64,000 nt of DNA from Fibrivirga algicola (GTDB lineage Bacteria > Bacteroidota > Bacteroidia > Cytophagales > Spirosomataceae), in contig NZ_WAEL01000002.1 of NCBI RefSeq assembly GCF_011742925.1, positions 62,001 through 126,000 on the forward strand, in the 5' to 3' direction. Positions 17,478 to 26,723 of the stretch are shown in pieces. The notes under the pieces are model-generated. The model saw only the letters and a list, made by a program, of their open reading frames with translations. It was not told where the DNA came from and searched no databases. Both the position numbers and the translations under genes were made by a program. Every line of letters starts with the position of its first letter. The stretch's first letter is position 1.

Positions 17478-19076
17478 TTAGTTTACTTTCGTCGAGTTGG
17501 CTGCCTTCTCCATCACGTCCAGCCTGGCTTTTCGTTGATCGGGCGTGTTAGCGGCTGACCCATCCGATTTGAATTCAAATACCTCATTCTTGCTGGCATC
17601 GTACGCCGGCCATTGAGGTAGTCCCTTGCCGTTGGGGTTACCCTTCTTAGCGAAGTTGGCCCAATAGGTGTTCATCATCTGAGCGACTTCTTTGTCTTTG
17701 GGCGCAACCGTAACGCCATTTCGGCCTCTCAGGTTATCGAACACATACCCAATCTCTGACGCGTGGGCGGCCCCAAACCGCATCCACTGTTGCATAGCGG
17801 TAGGCACGTATGAGAAAAGGTATAAGTAGGCCGGTGAACCCTTGGCAACGAAAGACCTTGCCGAGAAGCGGGCGGGTTCGGCCCACACCTTGTCGGTGTT
17901 GACCAGCGACAGCATTTTGGCGAAATCTGTAGTACCCTCCGAATCATAGGCCTTAACCAGTTCATCCTTCAGTGGCGCGAACTGAGCCAGCAACGTTTCC
18001 TTCGAGGTCGCATTGACAAAACCAGCGGGTACTTCGGCGCTGTTCGATCCAATTAGTAACGGAACCTTTGCCTGCCTGCCGGCTTTGAAAGCACTCTCGG
18101 CCGTTTCAACCACGAGCTTCCCATCGAGAATCGGCCCTGGGTACGTTGGCGGCCCACCCTGACCGGCGGTTTCCTGTCCGCCGTCAACAATCTCTGACGC
18201 AGAAAGCGCCCGGAGTTTAGCCAGCGCAGTTGCATCCGTACCGTCGATGTTATACCGTTTCGCGAAGTTGACGCCGATCGTTTCAGCCGATATCGGATAA
18301 TGTACATCCGCGTTTTCTTTATTGATTGGCCGACCGGTCAGCACACCATCGCGGGCACCACCCGATTCACTGATTGCCTTCTGGAAAAGACCTTTTGCCG
18401 CCGGAATAGACAACAGTGAAAGCACCGAAACACCACCCGCTGACTCACCGAAAATGGTCACGTTTTTAGGGTCTCCGCCAAACGCAGCAATATTTTTCTG
18501 TACCCACTGGAGGGCGGCAATCTGATCCATATAGGCGTAGTTGCCCTTTGGCTCGCCCGGATTCTCTTTACTCAGGGCAGGAAACGCAAAGAAGCCCAGT
18601 CGGCCCAGCCGGTAGTTGAACGTAACCAGAATGACACCCTGTTTGGCGAACTGAACACCCGAAAAGTCGGGCTGGGAACCGCTACCAAATACGAACGCGC
18701 CGCCATGAATCCAGACCATGACCGGAAGCTTTGCTTTCTCGGTGGCATTGGCGGGCCGCCACAAATTGAGGAACAGGCAATCTTCTGATGAGTTGGCCGA
18801 CATGGCAGCGGCACCCGGTCCAAATCCCCGTTGCGGCGCATCCGCGCCAAACTTGCTTGCATCCCGCTCGCCCTGCCAGGTAACAACGGGCTGGGGTGGA
18901 CGCCAACGATTGGCGCCGACTGGTGGAGCGGCGTAGGGAATTCCTTTGAAACTGGCGACATCACCTTCAGTTACACCACGGACGATTCCGGATGCGGTAC
19001 GAACCGTAGGCATGGATTGTTGCGCCTGTAAGACGTTGGTAGCCAGGAGGGCTACTGCCAGGAGTAGTTGTTTCAC
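17478..19076 (-). CDS. Secreted type-B carboxylesterase
   Basis: 532 residues with a signal peptide ([19 protein letters not shown]). The type-B esterase plan is complete: [33 protein letters not shown], the oxyanion loop WIHGGAF, the nucleophile elbow FGESAGG with Ser212, and [12 protein letters not shown] holding the expected catalytic histidine. Hydrolysis of carboxylic esters outside the cytoplasm is inferred. It is transcribed alone from promoter C, with a leader of about 60 nt, and faces away from the AraC gene. Confidence 0.93.
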   Translation of the reverse strand: MKQLLLAVALLATNVLQAQQSMPTVRTASGIVRGVTEGDVASFKGIPYAAPPVGANRWRPPQPVVTWQGERDASKFGADAPQRGFGPGAAAMSANSSEDCLFLNLWRPANATEKAKLPVMVWIHGGAFVFGSGSQPDFSGVQFAKQGVILVTFNYRLGRLGFFAFPALSKENPGEPKGNYAYMDQIAALQWVQKNIAAFGGDPKNVTIFGESAGGVSVLSLLSIPAAKGLFQKAISESGGARDGVLTGRPINKENADVHYPISAETIGVNFAKRYNIDGTDATALAKLRALSASEIVDGGQETAGQGGPPTYPGPILDGKLVVETAESAFKAGRQAKVPLLIGSNSAEVPAGFVNATSKETLLAQFAPLKDELVKAYDSEGTTDFAKMLSLVNTDKVWAEPARFSARSFVAKGSPAYLYLFSYVPTAMQQWMRFGAAHASEIGYVFDNLRGRNGVTVAPKDKEVAQMMNTYWANFAKKGNPNGKGLPQWPAYDASKNEVFEFKSDGSAANTPDQRKARLDVMEKAANSTKVN

Positions 19077-19142
19077 AGCGTTCTGGTTTAGGTAATTCGG
19101 TTGATAGCGCGCGCACTTAAATCTGGAGTTGTACCCGCCTGT

Positions 19143-19208
19143 ACAAAGGTTTTCCTATTTCTCAGGCTGACTGGTATACAGATTACGGGAGTTATTACCA
19201 CTATTACT
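19143..19208 (-). promoter_or_regulatory. Regulon promoter C (AraC-type operator plus -7 box)
   Basis: ACAAAGGT (19143-19150), 21 bp, TGGTATA at 19172, 17 bp, TACCA at 19196, CTATTAC. The minus-strand -7 box is AACCTTTG. It sits between the carboxylesterase and the divergent AraC gene, so a bound regulator could act on both. Confidence 0.75.
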
Positions 19209-19248
19209 GATTCGCCAACACGCCTCAGATGGTGTGTTCGTAAAGTGA

Positions 19249-19256
19249 TAATTTTG
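19249..19256 (+). promoter_or_regulatory. Putative -7 box of the AraC gene
   Basis: TAATTTTG matches TAnnTTTG exactly, 22 bp before the AraC start codon and about 40 bp from operator C. This gives a short leader of about 16 nt. Confidence 0.55.
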
Positions 19257-19278
19257 AGGTAGATAAACCAACAAGGCA

Positions 19279-20181
19279 ATGGACACCCTGCGACGCTTCG
19301 AGACAATCAGTGATTACAACGTATTCAATAACCACGAAACGCTACACCCGCTGATCAGTGTCATCGACTTCTCGAAAGCAGCCCCCAGAACAGGCTCGGG
19401 TATGTATTTTGGCTTCTATGCCATTCTGCTGAAAGATGTGAAGTGCGGCGATCTGGTGTATGGTCGTCATACCTATGATTATCAGGAAGGGACCCTGGTT
19501 TTTCTGGCACCAGGCCAGGTGGCCGGCATGAACAGCAATGGAGAGACCTATCAGCCTAAAGGATACGGGCTGGTCTTCCACGCGGATCTGATTCACGGCA
19601 CGGCATTAGGCCGCCACATGCAGGACTACACCTTCTTCAGCTACCAATCGAACGAAGCGCTGCACGTATCCAAGCGGGAACGGGAAATGGTGCTGGATTT
19701 CTTTGCAAAAATCGAGTACGAATTACAACACGCTATCGACAAGCACAGTAAAAGACTGATTGTCAATAGTATCGAGCTATTCCTGAATTATTGCGTTCGT
19801 TTTTATGACCGCCAGTTCATTACCCGGAATCATGTGCACCAGGGCGTTCTGGAGCGGTTCGAGAAGTTACTGAATGCGTATTTTCAAACCGATAAACCGC
19901 AAACAGTTGGCCTGCCTTCGGTGGCCTATTGCGCGGGCGAGTTAAACTTGTCGGCCAACTATTTTGGCGACCTGATCAAAAAGGAAACCGGCAAAACGGC
20001 GCAGGAATACATTCAGGCGAAGGTGATCGATGTGGCGAAAGAACGCATCTTCGACCAGAGCAAATCGGTCAGCCAAATTGCCTACGATCTAGGGTTTAAA
20101 TACCCTCAGCATTTCAACCGGCTGTTCAAGCAACGGGTTGGCCAGTCGCCCAACGAATACCGAACGCTACACGAGAATTGA
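19279..20181 (+). CDS. AraC family transcriptional regulator, likely controller of the oxidoreductase island
   Basis: 300 residues. The N-terminal sensor (about 20-150) is a cupin-like arm (YDYQEGTLVFLAPGQVAGMN, GYGLVFHADLIHGT). The C-terminal 100 residues are the double helix-turn-helix: YCAGELNLSANYFGDLIKKE and VSQIAYDLGFKYPQHFNRLF, ending VGQSPNEYRTL. It is divergent from the carboxylesterase and shares the region with operator C. Because the same operator heads all three minus-strand units of the island, it is the natural activator; the ligand is unknown, but related regulators sense reactive carbonyls or oxidants. Confidence 0.9.
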   Translation: MDTLRRFETISDYNVFNNHETLHPLISVIDFSKAAPRTGSGMYFGFYAILLKDVKCGDLVYGRHTYDYQEGTLVFLAPGQVAGMNSNGETYQPKGYGLVFHADLIHGTALGRHMQDYTFFSYQSNEALHVSKREREMVLDFFAKIEYELQHAIDKHSKRLIVNSIELFLNYCVRFYDRQFITRNHVHQGVLERFEKLLNAYFQTDKPQTVGLPSVAYCAGELNLSANYFGDLIKKETGKTAQEYIQAKVIDVAKERIFDQSKSVSQIAYDLGFKYPQHFNRLFKQRVGQSPNEYRTLHEN

Positions 20182-20298
20182 CAGGAGCTACTGGTAGCGT
20201 TGTCAATGCACTGTTTGCCCTAGTCACGTGAAAGCAACCCGGCTCGTGGCACCAACACAGCGTGCAACATCGTACCGGGCTGCGGCCAGGCAGATGCG

Positions 20299-20685
20299 CT
20301 ACGGTTGGCGTTCGCCGTAGCAATAGCAGAGTCCGTCGGGAGCTACGACGAAAAAGACCTTCCAAACCGTTTCGCCATGTTTCTGGTAGTCGAATGTTGG
20401 GCGGTCTGTTGGCAGTCCATTAGCTTTTAACTCGGCAAAAGCAGCATCCAGGTTATCGACCGCTAAGAAACAGCCATCCTGGGCGGGGTCTCCGCCGTTT
20501 TCGGCCAGGCCCAGCTGAATACCGTCCCGGGTAATGACGGCCGACTTGTGAGGCAGGTCCCTTCGAGATACCAACCGAAAACCCAGAACGGTTTGGTAGA
20601 AGGGTAATGCCGCGTCGAGATTCGCGACAGGTAGGTTCATCTGGTCTTGCTGGTAAGGCCAGACCTGGTTGATGGTAGCGTTCAT
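20299..20685 (-). CDS. VOC (glyoxalase/bleomycin-resistance) superfamily protein
   Basis: 128 residues, one complete VOC module pair: MNLPVANLDAALPFYQTVLGF, then LGLAENGGD and CFLAVDNLDAAFAELKANGL, ending FFVVAPDGLCYCYGE. The paired beta-alpha-beta-beta-beta motifs are clear; metal ligands cannot be set with certainty, since the first histidine usual in glyoxalase I is not obvious. It could be a small metal-dependent lyase, dioxygenase or drug-binding protein. It sits convergent to the AraC gene and downstream of the PadR-permease cluster, from which a strong terminator separates it. Confidence 0.85.
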   Translation of the reverse strand: MNATINQVWPYQQDQMNLPVANLDAALPFYQTVLGFRLVSRRDLPHKSAVITRDGIQLGLAENGGDPAQDGCFLAVDNLDAAFAELKANGLPTDRPTFDYQKHGETVWKVFFVVAPDGLCYCYGERQP

Positions 20686-20738
20686 TCGGTTTCCTGATTC
20701 CCTGTAATGATGGTTGTTGTATTTCGCTGTAATAATAA

Positions 20739-20775
20739 AACCGGCACAACGTAACCTTCTTACGTTGTGCCGGTT
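20739..20775 (-). terminator. Strong intrinsic terminator after the PadR-permease operon
   Basis: Perfect 16-bp stem (AACCGGCACAACGTAA / TTACGTTGTGCCGGTT) with a 5-base loop; on the minus strand it is followed by TTATTATT. It lies 27 bp after the stop of the permease at 20802. Confidence 0.85.
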
Positions 20776-20801
20776 CAGCTAAACTTTCTCCCAACTACCC
20801 G

Positions 20802-23516
20802 TCATTCACTCCGCAAACTTCTCACAGGGTTCATTAGGGCGGCTTTCAGGCTTTGGAAAATGACCGTCAGGAACGCAATGGCCAGCGCCACGAACCCCGC
20901 CAGGGCAAACGACCACCACGGGAATGTGATGTGATAGGCGAACTCATCGAGCCAGCGCCCCATGGCCAGCCACGCAATGGGCGAAGCGATCAGGATCGAC
21001 ACGACCACCAGTTTCAGGAAATCTTTTGCCAACAGGGCCACGATACTCCCCACGGATGCGCCCAGCACCTTGCGAACGCCAATCTCTTTGATGCGTTGCT
21101 CGGCCGCGTAGGTCGCCAGTCCGAACAGGCCCAGGCTGGCAATGACAATCGTAGCCAGTGCCACCCAGATCAGCAGCGTTTCTCGGCGATGGTCTTCAGC
21201 GTAAAAGCGGGCCAGTTGTTCATCAAGAAAATGGTATTCGAGCAGGTGCGTCGGGTCGATACCGGCCAGAATATTCTTCATGCTGGCCAGCGTTGCAGGT
21301 ACGTCCTTGCCTTCGATTCGGGCGGTGAAATAGTCGATGTTGTGCACCGGGTTATGCTCATACCCCAACACCATCGGCGCAATCTTTTCGCGCAGCGACT
21401 GAAAATGAAAGTCCTTCACGATCCCGACCACCCGGGCGTTGAAAGGGGTATTTGCCTCGTTGAGTGAGCGAAAACTGCCGCCCATGGCCCGGGCCGGAAT
21501 AGATACCTGCTGCGCCGAGGCTTGGGTAATGCCCAACAGTTTAGCCGCCGTTTCGTTGAGGATCACCGACGACGAATCGCGCATACCCGTGAAGTTGCGG
21601 CCGTTGACCAGTTGCACCTCGAAGGTCTTCGTAAAATTCTCGTCGACGCCCAGCCAGTAGGCTACCTTCCCCTCGTCGGCGTTACCTTCCGTCTTGACCC
21701 GAACGGTTGGAATCGTTTTCCATTCGCCCGGCACCCGTGAGGTTGTCGACACCTGTTTGACCGTAGGAATACGGCTGAATTCCCGCTTAATCGTTTCGGC
21801 CCCGGCCCGCACCTTGCCACTGTTGATATCGACCACCAGCAGCAATTCCTTGGTAAAGCCCAACTGTTTGGTATTCATGAACTGAACTTGCTGGAAGAGC
21901 ACAATGGTGGCAATGATCATCACCACCGAGATCGTGAACTGAAACACGACCAGCCCTTTCCGCAGCGACAGATCACCCCGATTCTGCAGCTTGAGGTTCT
22001 TCAGCAACAACAGCGGACTGAACCCTGACAGCAAAAAAGCCGGGTAACTCCCAGACACCAGCCCCGTAACAACCAGCGCCAGCAGGCTGTAGAGCCAGAT
22101 GCGGTAGTCGGTGTGAAACCCAAGCGAGAGTTCTTTGTTGGTAAATTCATTGAACGCAGGCAACAGCAGGTTCACCAGCCCGATGGCCAGCAGAAACGAG
22201 ATTGCGGTAACCACCAGCGACTCGGTCAGGAACTGATGAATGAGGTGGCTCTGAAACGCACCGCTAGCCTTGCGAACGCCGATTTCTTTCGACCGGTTAG
22301 ACGCCCGGGCCGTGGCCAGATTCATGTAGTTGATGCAGGCAATAAGCAGCACAAACAAGGCCACGATGGCAAAGAGTTTGATATACAGCAGCACTCCCTG
22401 ACCTGTCGCTTCTACGTTTCCGTTGCGGGCACCGTCCACAATGTGTTCGGAGAACAGGTGAATATCGGCCAGGGGTTGCAGCGTATACGATACCGACGTA
22501 CCTGGCTCGTGGCGCATATTGGCGTTGAGCAACTGGGTGATTTTCGCCGCCGCTACGTCCGGGTTGGCTTTTTCTTTCAGCAGGAAAAACGTTTGAAACG
22601 TCTGCGAATCCCAATTGGCTATCCAGTCGGCGAACTCACTGTCGCTGCTGATGGTGGCTTCTGAAACGACCGCGTTGACGGTGAAACTCGAGTTGCGGGG
22701 GTGGTTTTTCAGAACAGCCGTAATTCTGAGCGGCTTATCCAATTCAAAATCAATCGTTTTACCAACCACCTGCGTGCTGTTGAAGAGGCACTGCGCCAGT
22801 TCTTCCACGATGATGATGGTGTTCGGCTCAGTCAACGCCGACTTGATGACCCCGTCAACGACCTCAAAATCAAACACCTCCAGCAAACCGGCGTTTCCGA
22901 AGGCAATGGTTTCCTGAAACGAATTCTTGTTTGCCGGATTCGAGATATTGGCCCGTCCCGTTCTGACAATGCGGGCGGAGTTCTCGATTTCGCCGATCCG
23001 TTTTTTCGCTTCTTCAGACACCTTGAAGCTCGACGCGGCAATGGTCAGGTCTTCGGCCGGTGTCTTTTTGTGCTGAATGGCCCGGTAGATCCGATCCGTT
23101 TTACGGTGTTGCCGATCAAACGTCAGTTCATCGAATACGTACAGCCCGATCAGCAGGAAGCACGTGATGCCAAACGAGAGACCCGCCACGTTGAGTGTCG
23201 TATAGAGCCTGTTCCGGCTTAGCGTCCGGAACGAGATGGTAAGGTAATTGCGGATCATATCGCTGAAGGTTGGATTGGGGTATTCCTGTGGTTCCCGTCT
23301 GATAAATCGGGGCCGCATATAGGCCGGCACATCCTGCCAGTATCGTCGTTTTGCTTTGACCACACCCAGCCGCTGGGTACGTCGGTAAAAGCGTTCGTGC
23401 ATGTCGCCTAGCACCTCTTCGCGCAGGTGGGGCGCAACCAGCCAGCCGAGTAATTTCTCGGGCCAGCGGGGCGGTTGGGGACGCTGAGACGAAGAGCCGG
23501 GTTTGTTCGCTTTCAT
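20802..23516 (-). CDS. MacB/FtsX-type permease with N-terminal permease-prefix domain
   Basis: 904 residues. Residues about 20-90 form the prefix region (WPEKLLGWLVAPHLREEVLG and HERFYRRTQRLG); then a first membrane span (about 113-135), a large periplasmic domain, an FtsX block of three spans (about 385-500, with ATARASNRSKEIGVRKASGA), a second span-periplasmic unit, and a C-terminal FtsX block (AEQRIKEIGVRKVLGASVGS) ending PVRSLRSE. No ATP-binding domain is present and no ATPase gene lies nearby. It starts 4 bp after the stop of the permease at 23521, so the two form one PadR-controlled operon. Confidence 0.9.
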   Translation of the reverse strand: MKANKPGSSSQRPQPPRWPEKLLGWLVAPHLREEVLGDMHERFYRRTQRLGVVKAKRRYWQDVPAYMRPRFIRREPQEYPNPTFSDMIRNYLTISFRTLSRNRLYTTLNVAGLSFGITCFLLIGLYVFDELTFDRQHRKTDRIYRAIQHKKTPAEDLTIAASSFKVSEEAKKRIGEIENSARIVRTGRANISNPANKNSFQETIAFGNAGLLEVFDFEVVDGVIKSALTEPNTIIIVEELAQCLFNSTQVVGKTIDFELDKPLRITAVLKNHPRNSSFTVNAVVSEATISSDSEFADWIANWDSQTFQTFFLLKEKANPDVAAAKITQLLNANMRHEPGTSVSYTLQPLADIHLFSEHIVDGARNGNVEATGQGVLLYIKLFAIVALFVLLIACINYMNLATARASNRSKEIGVRKASGAFQSHLIHQFLTESLVVTAISFLLAIGLVNLLLPAFNEFTNKELSLGFHTDYRIWLYSLLALVVTGLVSGSYPAFLLSGFSPLLLLKNLKLQNRGDLSLRKGLVVFQFTISVVMIIATIVLFQQVQFMNTKQLGFTKELLLVVDINSGKVRAGAETIKREFSRIPTVKQVSTTSRVPGEWKTIPTVRVKTEGNADEGKVAYWLGVDENFTKTFEVQLVNGRNFTGMRDSSSVILNETAAKLLGITQASAQQVSIPARAMGGSFRSLNEANTPFNARVVGIVKDFHFQSLREKIAPMVLGYEHNPVHNIDYFTARIEGKDVPATLASMKNILAGIDPTHLLEYHFLDEQLARFYAEDHRRETLLIWVALATIVIASLGLFGLATYAAEQRIKEIGVRKVLGASVGSIVALLAKDFLKLVVVSILIASPIAWLAMGRWLDEFAYHITFPWWSFALAGFVALAIAFLTVIFQSLKAALMNPVRSLRSE

Positions 23517-23520
23517 GGCC

Positions 23521-26169
23521 TTACTCAGCCCGCAGGGCTTTCACCGGGTCTGTCAATGCCGCCCTGATCGCCTGAAAACTGACCGTCACCAGTATGATCG
23601 CAACGGCCGACACCAATGTCAGCGCAAAAACACCCACGCCGATGGCGATGCGATAATTGTAGTCCTGCAACCATTTTTCCATGGCATACCAGCCCAGCGG
23701 TGCCCCAATGACAAAAGCGACCAGCAGCAATTGAATAAATTCTTTGGTCAACAGCTGCACAATACTGCTCACCGACGCGCCCAGCACTTTCCTGACGCCG
23801 ATCTCTTTAGTCCGCTGCTGCGCCGTGTAGGCCGCCAGCCCGAACAGGCCGAGGCAGGAAATAAAGATGGTCAGGACGGTGAACAGACTGGTCAATGAGC
23901 CGGTCTGCTGTTCTTCGGCAAACTTGGCCTTATACGATTCGTCGGCGAAGGTGTAGGCAAAGGGGTAAGCCGGGTTGTAGGTCCTGAAGATCGCTTCGAT
24001 AGTTGCCAGATTCCGGGCTGTGGTGTTGGCGGGATTCAGCCGGATACTCAGCCACGACAGCGGCATTGACCCACCCGGTCCACCCACGATAACCGGGTTG
24101 ATCGGGTCATAGGGCGAAGCAAAGATGAAGTCCTTCACCACGCCCACCACCTGCCAGTCGCGGCTATCAAAATGGACCAGGGTGCCCAGTGGCTCTTTAA
24201 GGTGCATCGTTTTCACCGCCGTTTCGTTGAGCAGTACCGCCGTTGAATCAGTCGGATAGCTGCGAACGTCGATGTCACGCCCGGCGAGCAGTCGGGTGCC
24301 GGTGGTCTTCGCGAAGTTGGCATCGGCCGCAAACCGGTCGAATTCGATGTCTTTCTCCGCTTTGGTACTACCCGGCCACGACAACCCCCACTGGCGGGAA
24401 TTGAGGTTGGTAATGGCCCCCAGCGATTTGCTGACCGACACCGCCGCACCGCTCTGGATCAACTCCTGCTGCAACGAGCCATACTGCGTAGCTACTTCGT
24501 CTGGTAGGCAAGTGAACAACAGGTTGTTCTGGTCGTAGCCACTCTCCCGGCTCTGGGCATAATTGATCTGCTGCCTGATCACCACCGTGGCAATGATGAG
24601 CACGATGGCAACCGTGAATTGCGTCACCACCAGCCCCTTCCGCAGCGAGAACACCGTGTTTGCCGACCGTACGCCGCTTTTGACAACGGTGGCCGGTTGG
24701 AAACTAGCCAGGAAAAAAGCTGGGTACGTGCCAGCCAGCAGGCCCGTGAAGACGACAAAGCCAAGCGCACCCGCCCAGAATTGAACGGAGGCAACATCCA
24801 GCGAGAGTTGCTTACCCGTGAGAGTGTTGAACGTGGGAATGCAAAGAACAACGATCAGCAAGGCCACCAGGCCTGACACAAAAGCGAACAACACCGATTC
24901 GCTGATGAACTGAAACACCAGCGCCGATTTCTGGGCACCAGCCACCTTTCTGATGCCAACTTCTTTAGCGCGTTTTTCGCTCCGGGCCGTGCTCAGGTTG
25001 ATGAAATTAACGGCGGCGATCAGCAGGATAAGCGCCGCAATAACCCCGAACAGTTGCACCGTAACGATCCGCCCGCCAACCAGCTGTCCGTTCTCCTGTT
25101 TCGAATACAGATGCCAGCGGCTGGCCGGGTGCAGAAAAATCTGCCGGTGCGACACATCGTCTATCACGCCGTTGAGGTGTTCGGCCGTGACGCGCTTTAT
25201 CTTGGCAGTAACCGCCGCCGGATCGGCCTGATCCCTGAGCAGCACAAAGGTATACTGGTTATTCGACACCCACCCGTCAGAGTCCCCGCCGGATGTTGTG
25301 AAATACGTCCAGGGCAACACGAACGAGAGCTGGCTGAACTGCGTGTTGTTGGGCAGATCGGCCAGTACGCCTGTTACCTGGAAAGCATCTTTAGTATCGA
25401 GCCGAACGGTTTTCCCCAAAGCATCGGCGGTGCCGAATAGCTTCTCGGCCAGCGATTTGGCGATCACAATGCCGTTATTGCCAGCCAGTGCCGCTTCCCT
25501 ATTACCGGCGATGAACGGCAGATCGAACAGAGTCAGAAAGGCAGGGTCGGCAAAGGCACCGTCGCTCGTTAGCTTCGTATCGTTAGCGGTTAGCAGAAAC
25601 GTGTTTGGGTGGTAGCGGGCGGCGGCCTCAATGTCGGGGTAGTTCTGCTTCAGCTCAGGAGCCAGCGGCCGTGGCGTAGTGCCCCACACCTGCGCCACGC
25701 CGTTGAACGAATCCTGATTATAGACCTGATAAAGCCGGTCTGTTTTCGGAAAGAAACGGTCGAATTGCAGCTCGCTCTGAATCCACAGGAAAATAAGCGT
25801 AGACGACGCCATGCCGACCGCCAGCCCGGAGATGTTGATGACGCTGTACCCTTTGGCGCGCACCAGGCTCCGCCAGGCAATTTTGAAATAGTTCTGTATG
25901 ATGTCCATAACGGATGGATTAGCGTATTCCTGGGATTGTTCTCGTCTGATGAATCTGGGTCGTAGGTACGTTACTGCATCACGCCAGTAACGCCGTTTTG
26001 CGCGGACCAGCCCCAGCCGCTGGGTACGTCGGCAAAAGCGTTCGTGCATATCGCCCAGCACCTCTTCGCGCAGGTGGGGCGCTACCAGCCAGCCGAGTAA
26101 TTTCTCGGGCCAGCGGGGCGGGCCGACGCCCTTAGGTTTGTCAGGTCGTGGTAATGGGTCAGCGTGCAT
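23521..26169 (-). CDS. MacB/FtsX-type permease with N-terminal permease-prefix domain
   Basis: 882 residues with the same plan as the gene at 20802: prefix (about 17-85), first span near 107-127, periplasmic domain, FtsX block with STARSEKRAKEVGIRKVAGA, second unit, and C-terminal FtsX block with AQQRTKEIGVRKVLGASVSS, ending PVKALRAE. The bodies of the two proteins have diverged, yet about 104 bp of the prefix is almost identical in DNA (26018-26121 against 23371-23474). It starts 12 bp after the PadR stop. Export or envelope-stress roles are inferred from the MacB/FtsX family. Confidence 0.9.
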   Translation of the reverse strand: MHADPLPRPDKPKGVGPPRWPEKLLGWLVAPHLREEVLGDMHERFCRRTQRLGLVRAKRRYWRDAVTYLRPRFIRREQSQEYANPSVMDIIQNYFKIAWRSLVRAKGYSVINISGLAVGMASSTLIFLWIQSELQFDRFFPKTDRLYQVYNQDSFNGVAQVWGTTPRPLAPELKQNYPDIEAAARYHPNTFLLTANDTKLTSDGAFADPAFLTLFDLPFIAGNREAALAGNNGIVIAKSLAEKLFGTADALGKTVRLDTKDAFQVTGVLADLPNNTQFSQLSFVLPWTYFTTSGGDSDGWVSNNQYTFVLLRDQADPAAVTAKIKRVTAEHLNGVIDDVSHRQIFLHPASRWHLYSKQENGQLVGGRIVTVQLFGVIAALILLIAAVNFINLSTARSEKRAKEVGIRKVAGAQKSALVFQFISESVLFAFVSGLVALLIVVLCIPTFNTLTGKQLSLDVASVQFWAGALGFVVFTGLLAGTYPAFFLASFQPATVVKSGVRSANTVFSLRKGLVVTQFTVAIVLIIATVVIRQQINYAQSRESGYDQNNLLFTCLPDEVATQYGSLQQELIQSGAAVSVSKSLGAITNLNSRQWGLSWPGSTKAEKDIEFDRFAADANFAKTTGTRLLAGRDIDVRSYPTDSTAVLLNETAVKTMHLKEPLGTLVHFDSRDWQVVGVVKDFIFASPYDPINPVIVGGPGGSMPLSWLSIRLNPANTTARNLATIEAIFRTYNPAYPFAYTFADESYKAKFAEEQQTGSLTSLFTVLTIFISCLGLFGLAAYTAQQRTKEIGVRKVLGASVSSIVQLLTKEFIQLLLVAFVIGAPLGWYAMEKWLQDYNYRIAIGVGVFALTLVSAVAIILVTVSFQAIRAALTDPVKALRAE

Positions 26170-26181
26170 GGCGGATCGGGG

Positions 26182-26526
26182 TTAATTCCATTCCAGCTTC
26201 ATCTGCGGTACAATACGGTCCCACAGATTATTCCGCACAGCGCGCACCTCGCTCAACACCCGACCGCCCAGAGCCGTTACGGTAAACAGCCGCTTCCGAC
26301 GACCACCGCGTTCGGGCGTCGCCTCGCCTAGTTCAGACCGGAGGTAGCCTTTCTGTTCGAGCCGTTGCAGGGCCGCATGAACCGCGCCGGTACTCACGGT
26401 CTGCCCCGTTTCCTGCTCAAGCGCCTCGGCAATCACTACCGAATAGGCCTTGGGAACCAGAACGGCCACGGCCAGTAAGACCACCTCTTCAAATTCACCT
26501 AAATCACTTCGTCGCATAGAGTTCAA
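26182..26526 (-). CDS. PadR family transcriptional regulator
   Basis: 114 residues, the short PadR-s1 form: a winged helix (LGEFEEVVLLAVAVLVPKAY, VSTGAVHAALQRLEQKGYL, RSELGEATPERGGRRKRLF) and one dimerisation helix (GGRVLSEVRAVRNNLWDRIV). Repressor by family; usually it binds a hydrophobic or phenolic ligand. It is the first gene of the operon with the two prefix-domain permeases, an arrangement in which PadR commonly regulates the permeases. Confidence 0.92.
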   Translation of the reverse strand: MNSMRRSDLGEFEEVVLLAVAVLVPKAYSVVIAEALEQETGQTVSTGAVHAALQRLEQKGYLRSELGEATPERGGRRKRLFTVTALGGRVLSEVRAVRNNLWDRIVPQMKLEWN

Positions 26527-26535
26527 CTACCAGGA

Positions 26536-26562
26536 TTGATATCATCTATTTCAGTATGTCAA
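26536..26562 (-). promoter_or_regulatory. Possible PadR operator
   Basis: Imperfect palindrome TTGATAT-N13-ATGTCAA, 10 bp upstream of the PadR start. Position and symmetry suit autorepression; only one copy is seen, so support is weak. Confidence 0.35.
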
Positions 26563-26672
26563 ATGCCTTGCCAACTGCGCAAATAGGCCCTGGTAAGCTT
26601 TAAAGGGCACTTTTGCAGTTTACTGCTGTCCAGAAACGGACAATTTCGGTGCGATCCGGACAGCCGTTCACG

Positions 26673-26705
26673 AAAAAAGCACTGCTCTTAAGGCAGTGCT
26701 TTTTC
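26673..26705 (-). terminator. Bidirectional intrinsic terminator
   Basis: AGCACTGC / GCAGTGCT stem flanked by A and T runs on both sides, 20 bp after the stop of the permease at 26724. It separates that permease from the PadR operon. Confidence 0.85.
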
Positions 26706-26723
26706 ACTCATACATAAACAAGC

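Noticed and set aside
22113-22664. Long plus-strand frames antisense to the permeases (also 43000-43668, 41326-41994, 28344-28976)
   Set aside because: His/Gln/Arg-rich translations without domains, each lying entirely opposite a clear permease gene.
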